Below, one piece after another: positions 4,477 to 7,356 of a stretch of DNA of 7,356 nucleotides. The stretch lies in contig PLXT01000115.1 of the NCBI GenBank assembly GCA_003151535.1, positions 2,925 to 10,280 on the forward strand, written 5' to 3'. The translations under genes were made by a program, and so were the position numbers. Under the pieces are notes generated by a model that saw nothing but the letters and a program-made list of their open reading frames with translations, had not been told where the DNA came from and did not search any database. Positions within the stretch are counted from its first letter, which is position 1. The number at the start of each line of letters is the position of its first letter. Source of the stretch: Methanobacterium sp. (lineage in GTDB: Archaea; Methanobacteriota; Methanobacteria; Methanobacteriales; Methanobacteriaceae).

Positions 4477-4605
4477 ACGATTATCGTGAATTAAAATAGT
4501 ATTAGTTAACTGATGAACATTAAAACTGACATTATCCCTAATGTTTTCGTAAATTTTTACATATGTTCTGCAGATATCTTGATTCAATGTATGAATAATT
4601 TTCAT
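4453..4605 (-). CDS. Array unit a9, hypothetical 50-aa protein
   Basis: 50 residues starting MKIIHTLNQDICRTYVKIY, with NIRDNVSFNV (residues 21-30) carrying the Asn-Ile/Asn-Val spacing and a short strand. The C-terminus is polar and aromatic (HDNRYYEAYNH). Its first codons, ATG AAA ATT ATT, match those of a26 almost exactly. The last 20 bases overlap the start of a10 and lie partly in the 28-bp direct repeat. Function unknown. Confidence 0.7.
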   Translation of the reverse strand: MKIIHTLNQDICRTYVKIYENIRDNVSFNVHQLTNTILIHDNRYYEAYNH

Positions 4606-4616
4606 ATACGTTGTGG

Positions 4617-4799
4617 TTAAATATTTATAACATTACGCGTACCATTTTTTATGTCCAGATGCATTATATTTATTATTCTAACATTCAATGGGCCTAGGAC
4701 TCTTGAGTTAAGATAAATTTCTTGTGTTATAATATCCTGTTTACAGGTATCCCATAAATATATTATTTTAAGACCTATTTCCACCTCAATTGTTCTCAT
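4617..4799 (-). CDS. Array unit a8, hypothetical 60-aa protein
   Basis: 60 residues starting MRTIEVEIGLKIIYLWDTC. The alternating run I-E-V-E-I-G-L-K-I-I-Y-L-W puts the strand-plus-Trp element unusually close to the N-terminus. The second half (LGPLNVRIINIMHLDI) is again alternating hydrophobic and ends NVINI. The ATG lies inside the tail of the frameshifted a7, consistent with overlap at this junction in the ancestral arrangement. An 11-base gap separates its TAA from a9. Function unknown. Confidence 0.73.
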   Translation of the reverse strand: MRTIEVEIGLKIIYLWDTCKQDIITQEIYLNSRVLGPLNVRIINIMHLDIKNGTRNVINI

Positions 4800-4976
4800 G
4801 TTTTAAGTTTATATCACCATTGTGAATTGACATGAAAAGACGGCCAATAGGAAGCCGCAAATTTATTGTACAATTTATATATACGTGTCCCTGTTTAAAG
4901 TATTTAATATTTTTTGATTAGTAACATGATGAATATTAAATAATTTTTTATCTATCTGTTTATTAATTCGCTTCAT
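4786..4976 (-). pseudogene. Array unit a7, apparently frameshifted
   Basis: The frame from the ATG at 4976 (MKRINKQIDKKLFNIHH) stops after 33 codons at TAA. A second frame carries convincing family-like protein, NIKYFKQGHVYINCTINL followed by RLPIGRLFMSIHNGDI, and ends at 4786, overlapping the start of a8. Adding one base at the run of six A's near codon 21-22 joins them into a 63-residue protein of normal array size with the strand and L-P-I-G elements. This is a one-base deletion, a sequencing error in a homopolymer, or, less likely, frameshifting during translation. It follows the cysteine-rich gene after 26 bases. Confidence 0.6.
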
Positions 4977-5002
4977 GATCAAAAATTTTAGCCCACATAG
5001 TA

Positions 5003-5242
5003 CTAATAACATTTAACCCATGGACCATCTTGCTTATGGCAGCATGTACATTCTCTAATAGTTGTGGTATCACCCTTTAAACTAAATTCATTACCTTTAG
5101 CTGGTGCGCCTTCTTTACCAATAATGGAATGTTCTTTACCAGCCGCAAGACAATCCACACAATCATACATGTCATCAGTTGTACAATGATACCCAGACTG
5201 GCCCCAACGATGGAAATTAATTTGGAAGTTACCTTTTTTCAA
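5003..5242 (-). CDS. Cysteine-rich small protein, possible metal binder
   Basis: 79 residues with a composition unlike the array: seven Cys (20, 28, 31, 65, 67, 68, 78) plus His19, His38 and His69. The C-x-x-C at 28-31 and the C-T-C-C-H cluster at 65-69 look like ligands for zinc or another metal, or disulphides if exported, though there is no signal peptide. A Gly/Lys-rich middle (GKEGAPAKGNE) separates the two clusters. The only start that keeps the whole frame is TTG at 5242, one base after the a6 stop; the next ATG (codon 25) would lose Cys20 but keep both clusters. GC is higher than in neighbouring units. I do not recognise the family. Confidence 0.72.
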   Translation of the reverse strand: MKKGNFQINFHRWGQSGYHCTTDDMYDCVDCLAAGKEHSIIGKEGAPAKGNEFSLKGDTTTIRECTCCHKQDGPWVKCY

Positions 5243-5243
5243 T

Positions 5244-5486
5244 TTATTTATTTTTAAGCGTTAGAAATTTTTGGAAACTGGTTCTATTGATAATATGGCT
5301 ATTAATTAAATGAGTAAGATTGTTTCCTATGCCCCGATATATGAGACTAATTGTAAGCTCAGCTGCCCCAATGCTACGGCGGATATATATAGCTAAACTA
5401 ATGGTTGTACCTCTAACTACACCTGATTGGATTGAAATTTCAAGTGGTACCAAACCACTACTTATCCCATTGCTAATATTTTTCAT
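5244..5486 (-). CDS. Array unit a6, hypothetical 80-aa protein
   Basis: 80 residues, among the longest single members. It starts MKNISNGISSG and contains a strand-like LEISIQSGVV (about residues 15-24), a second one TTISLAIYIRRSI, and a tail with Ile/Leu at roughly four-residue spacing (IYRGIGNNLTHLINSHII), followed by a basic end. Gly and Ser are more frequent than in most units. The start is set by the ATGA overlap with a5; the TAA lies one base before the proposed TTG start of the cysteine-rich gene. Function unknown. Confidence 0.75.
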   Translation of the reverse strand: MKNISNGISSGLVPLEISIQSGVVRGTTISLAIYIRRSIGAAELTISLIYRGIGNNLTHLINSHIINRTSFQKFLTLKNK

Positions 5487-5662
5487 ATAACCAAATTAAT
5501 TCTGATATCAAATATACACATATTTTCTGTAATAGTAGTATGAATAAGCCCACTTTTATACCTTATTTCATTGGATGTATTAAAGTGAATCTCGTCAGCA
5601 ATACACGACTTGAGATTTCCAACACTACGTTTGATATCAACGGAAGTGATTATATAAGACAT
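5483..5662 (-). CDS. Array unit a5, hypothetical 59-aa protein
   Basis: 59 residues starting MSYIITSVDIKRSVGNLKSC, 28 bases after the exported-protein stop. Hydrophobics fall every third or fourth residue (VDI, SVGNLKSCI), then an alternating section EIHFNTSNEIRYKSGLI, and a C-terminal strand CIFDIRINLVI. It lacks Trp and the Pro-Ile element. Its TGA overlaps the ATG of a6 as ATGA, which places it back in the array after the higher-GC island. Function unknown. Confidence 0.73.
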   Translation of the reverse strand: MSYIITSVDIKRSVGNLKSCIADEIHFNTSNEIRYKSGLIHTTITENMCIFDIRINLVI

Positions 5663-5690
5663 TTTTAAAGATTGTAAGATTAGAAGATAA

Positions 5691-6146
5691 CTATTTGATT
5701 TTCATACCATCGTAAACTAAAACAAAACCAGCTCTATTCGCTGCCATAGATTCTAGTGCATCTATACCATACTGCCACCATTTCTTTTTAGTTTTGCCGT
5801 TAATCCAGAATACGATAGCTGCAGTATATCCTATATGTTCTTGTAGTCTGGTGAAGTGATATCCGTCTGTAAATTCAACCAAGTATGTTGTAGACCCAGG
5901 AAAGGCAGCTCCGTTGGCCTCAACCCTGCCTTTGTACTTATTTAAATAGGAGATTGAAGGATTCCAAAAATTATCATTGGCATTGGGAAAATGATGTTTA
6001 AAGACTGGATAATTGAATTCTATTGTTTGATTAAAGCCATCAGCCATACCAGCCACAAACACCGATGCAACTGCTGGGATATCCTTCATGCTGATTTGAG
6101 CATGAAGTAAAAAAGGGAATAATATTAAAATAACTAATGATTTCAT
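5691..6146 (-). CDS. Exported hypothetical protein of Bacteroidota/phage type
   Basis: 151 residues with a cleavable signal peptide (MKSLVILILFPFLLHAQ, likely cut after A16 or Q17). Mature-region landmarks are GMADGFNQ at 33-40, FPNANDNFWNP at 53-63, an N-K-Y-K patch near 69-72, FPGSTT at 82-87 and TDGYHFTR at 93-100, followed by a hydrophobic stretch at about 107-115. From memory, the W-N-P, N-K-Y-K and T-D-G-[YW]-H series resembles a short exported family in Bacteroidota and their phages with no function I can name. The start ATG overlaps the lipoprotein stop, so the pair likely acts together at the envelope (inference). The gene ends 28 bases after the ATG-proximal leader of a5, on its downstream side. 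Confidence 0.82.
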   Translation of the reverse strand: MKSLVILILFPFLLHAQISMKDIPAVASVFVAGMADGFNQTIEFNYPVFKHHFPNANDNFWNPSISYLNKYKGRVEANGAAFPGSTTYLVEFTDGYHFTRLQEHIGYTAAIVFWINGKTKKKWWQYGIDALESMAANRAGFVLVYDGMKIK

Positions 6147-6607
6147 TAGTTAGTTTTCCAAAGATAAGAAAAATCACCACCAGCATTTTTCACTGAATCG
6201 TAATCACTCTTTGTTATCTCACGATCAGAATTCCAATAATTCCATTCCATTGCATCTCCAGCGATAGCTAACCCTACAATGGATATAGCCCCATAACCAA
6301 GCATTACATAAGGGTGACCTATATTAGCTTCATGACCAGCTAGAACGAAAGCACCAGCCGAAACTATAACTCCTCCAATAAATGTAGCTTTCGTATCAGA
6401 GGTGCTTTTCCTCCATGCCATTCTCTTACTTGGTGAAATGACATAAATACTATCATACACAGGTGTAGGCTTATTTTGAGCATCATAATGCGTTGTATCA
6501 TATCTCACAGGGCTTTGTGTCAATAGCCTTTGTTGGATGGTAACCTTATTCAAAGGTCCACAGGATACTAAAATTATTGTTGTAAGAATTAAAACGAGCT
6601 TTTTCAT
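6146..6607 (-). CDS. Putative lipoprotein with two hydrophobic segments
   Basis: 153 residues. The N-terminus MKKLVLILTTIILVSCG is a classic lipoprotein signal: two lysines, a hydrophobic core and a lipobox with the lipidated Cys at position 16, so the mature protein should be membrane-anchored. Residues 20-70 are polar (Gln, Thr, Tyr, Asp). Two small-residue-rich hydrophobic stretches follow at about 75-91 and 99-117 and could be membrane-inserted hairpin helices, followed by a polar C-terminus with Trp-Asn-Tyr-Trp. Its TAA shares one base with the ATG of the next gene (TAATG), so the two are probably translated together. Base composition is richer in G+C than the array. I do not recognise the family. 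A role at the envelope is inferred only from the signal. Confidence 0.85.
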   Translation of the reverse strand: MKKLVLILTTIILVSCGPLNKVTIQQRLLTQSPVRYDTTHYDAQNKPTPVYDSIYVISPSKRMAWRKSTSDTKATFIGGVIVSAGAFVLAGHEANIGHPYVMLGYGAISIVGLAIAGDAMEWNYWNSDREITKSDYDSVKNAGGDFSYLWKTN

Positions 6608-6631
6608 GATATTGTTTATTATAAATATCTC

Positions 6632-6647
6632 GAAAAAGTCGTTTTTC
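6632..6647. repeat. Small inverted repeat upstream of the lipoprotein gene
   Basis: GAAAAA and TTTTTC arms flank the four-base loop GTCG, 25 bases before the lipoprotein start, in the 70-base gap that follows a4. The stem is only six pairs and mostly A-T, so it could be a weak hairpin, an operator or chance. No downstream U-tract in the minus-strand direction makes it a convincing intrinsic terminator. Confidence 0.25.
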
Positions 6648-6677
6648 CCTTAATTTATCAAAATATTAGAAATCAAT

Positions 6678-6851
6678 TTATGAGTTGTTGGTAATCATAG
6701 CTTTAAGGTTTATTTCAATTTCTGAACAAATAAACCTCACATTAGAACCTAATATTCTATTTACTCTATATAACAAGTCCTTTGATATTGATTTTAATAA
6801 TAAATGGGAATGAAGATCAATACCCGAACGAGCGATTCTTACTCTATTCAT
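6678..6851 (-). CDS. Array unit a4, hypothetical 57-aa protein
   Basis: 57 residues starting MNRVRIARSGIDLHSH. The frame begins inside the last codons of a3 (eight-base overlap) and ends with TAA, leaving 70 bases before the lipoprotein gene. Hydrophobics recur with three- or four-residue spacing (LLLKSISKDLLYRVNRIL), then an alternating stretch VRFICSEIEINLKAMI forms a likely strand. Trp and the Pro-Ile element are absent. This is the last array member before the higher-GC island. Function unknown. Confidence 0.7.
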   Translation of the reverse strand: MNRVRIARSGIDLHSHLLLKSISKDLLYRVNRILGSNVRFICSEIEINLKAMITNNS

Positions 6852-7038
6852 TTAAACTTGATTTTAAGTTACGTCTCATATTAAAAAAAATAAAATCATG
6901 ATCCTTTATTCTTGTAAAGACTTCATATGTGACTTCGCCTTGGGCTTCCACTTTACACACACGATTAATAGTCTTTATTATTGGTCTCCAAATACTGTCA
7001 AATTTAAAGCACTTATGGCTATAGTAAATCTTTTTCAT
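6844..7038 (-). CDS. Array unit a3, hypothetical small protein
   Basis: 64 residues from the ATG at 7038 (MKKIYYSHKC). A TTG seven codons upstream (7059) is also open and would overlap the a2 stop, but ATG followed by K-K-I matches the family start better. Residues 14-26 (DSIWRPIIKTINR) combine the recurring I-W and R-P-I elements in one place, making this one of the clearest matches to the shared motif. The second half is more polar and charged (VEAQGEVTYEVFTRIKDHD) and ends in RRNLKSSLNE. It overlaps the start of a4 by eight bases. Function unknown. Confidence 0.75.
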   Translation of the reverse strand: MKKIYYSHKCFKFDSIWRPIIKTINRVCKVEAQGEVTYEVFTRIKDHDFIFFNMRRNLKSSLNE

Positions 7039-7055
7039 TTTGCTAATTAAATATT

Positions 7056-7253
7056 TCAAATAAACCTTAAGGCTATGTGTGTTCTAACTTCTTGAAATAC
7101 AGTTCCTATACTGATGTTGTTATTAACCATAATTGGGTTATGAGTTATGCGATGTATTTCATCATGATTATTAGAAGTATAATAATGGCCACTACTTACC
7201 TGAGAAGTTAGGTAAAATAAAAAGGCTTTAGTTGCATAATTTATGTTTCTCAT
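7056..7253 (-). CDS. Array unit a2, hypothetical small protein
   Basis: 65 residues starting MRNINYATKAF, the M-R-N-I start seen in units a27 and a31. The middle is unusual for the array: a polar stretch rich in His, Ser, Tyr and Asn (residues 18-34, SQVSSGHYYTSNNHDEI) rather than an alternating hydrophobic strand. A THNPIMVNNNISI segment (about residues 37-49) resembles the Pro-Ile element of other units. The start is fixed by the ATGA overlap with a1. The gene ends 17 bases before the preferred ATG of a3. No signal peptide or membrane segment. Function unknown. Confidence 0.72.
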   Translation of the reverse strand: MRNINYATKAFLFYLTSQVSSGHYYTSNNHDEIHRITHNPIMVNNNISIGTVFQEVRTHIALRFI

Positions 7254-7356
7254 AAGCTTCTTCTAAGCATAAAATTAATGCTAGATCTTAATATACGTAT
7301 TCCTGATTGAATATTATCAAAAGTTACTATCCTCCCTACACTATATTTAATACGTA
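7250..7356 (-). CDS. Array unit a1, C-terminal part (runs off window)
   Basis: This is the 3' end of a gene whose start lies beyond base 7356. The readable frame begins at 7354 and gives about 34 residues, ending in INFMLRRSL. Isoleucines recur every three to four residues (RIVTFDNIQSGIRILRSSI), which predicts an amphipathic helix like the tails of other units. Its TGA stop overlaps the ATG of the next gene as ATGA, the junction type typical of the array, and that supports the frame. The other two frames are closed by stops within the first few codons. Function unknown. Confidence 0.65.
   Translation of the reverse strand, partial: RIKYSVGRIVTFDNIQSGIRILRSSINFMLRRSL

Larger units (their letters stand above)
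1..7356 (-). other. Tandem array of about 33 divergent small-protein genes
   Basis: The minus strand is tiled nearly end to end by short open frames (mostly 50-80 codons) joined by short overlaps or gaps of 0-28 bases. Ten junctions are four-base ATGA overlaps (7250-7253, 5483-5486, 4284-4287, 3551-3554, 3348-3351, 3295-3298, 2939-2942, 2028-2031, 1167-1170, 518-521). In DNA this AT-rich, so many consecutive stop-free frames with matched stop/start junctions are not expected by chance. The array is interrupted by a lipoprotein/exported-protein pair and a cysteine-rich gene. Units are numbered a1 to a33 in transcription order. The family is not one I recognise; paralogy is inferred from shared sequence grammar, not from an alignment. 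Confidence 0.8.

Noticed and set aside
7331..7336. GGGAGG on the minus strand resembling a Shine-Dalgarno site
   Set aside because: No start codon follows at a suitable distance, it lies inside the open frame of a1, and the other genes here do not use such sites.
1..7356. Possibility that the region uses a recoded stop codon
   Set aside because: TAA, TAG and TGA all end units at junctions that make sense with the next start (for example TAG at 128 and 2394, TGA in the ATGA overlaps), so the standard bacterial code fits.
1..7356. CRISPR array or tandem non-coding RNA array
   Set aside because: There are no regularly spaced identical repeats; the only long direct repeat is one 28-bp pair. Open frames with matched stop/start junctions favour protein coding, although an added RNA role cannot be excluded.

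Overview
The window is almost fully coding on the minus strand and appears to come from a Bacteroidota genome or, more likely, a phage or other mobile element of a Bacteroidota host. The signs are a very AT-rich base composition, a near absence of Shine-Dalgarno sequences (starts sit in A/T-rich leaders), all three standard stop codons in use, a lipoprotein with a clear lipobox, and an exported protein that resembles, from memory, a short exported family seen in Bacteroidota and their phages. No structural, replication or integrase gene is present, so the phage assignment is an inference from gene density, overlap and tiny gene size.

Layout in transcription order (minus strand, from 7356 down to 1). 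Units a1 to a4 (7356-6678) are four small genes of the array. Next comes a two-gene island of visibly higher GC (6607-5691): a 153-aa lipoprotein overlapping by one base a 151-aa exported protein. Units a5 and a6 follow (5662-5244), then a 79-aa cysteine-rich protein of different character (5242-5003). From 4976 down to 1 the array runs on as units a7 to a33, broken by only one longer gap (719-801, 83 bases).

The main content is the array itself: 33 units, of which two run off the window ends, two look frameshifted, one is an 18-aa remnant and one is a double-length fusion. Most encode 50-80 residues. The proteins are highly divergent, but they share a grammar: a start of the type M-[KRV]-[NI]-I followed by hydrophobics about every fourth residue; a short alternating strand often ending in Trp (x-I-x-I-x-I-W) or an [IL]-x-[RYH]-P-[IV] element; and an amphipathic tail in which Asn-Ile recurs every four residues (12-nt period in the DNA). 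About ten junctions are four-base ATGA stop/start overlaps, so the units are probably translationally coupled on long shared transcripts. A 28-bp identical repeat covers the first codons of two adjacent units whose bodies differ, and several members look broken, fused or shrunken. Together these suggest an actively recombining, diversifying gene family. I do not recognise the family and assign it no function. This divergent small-protein array is the candidate undescribed system in the window.
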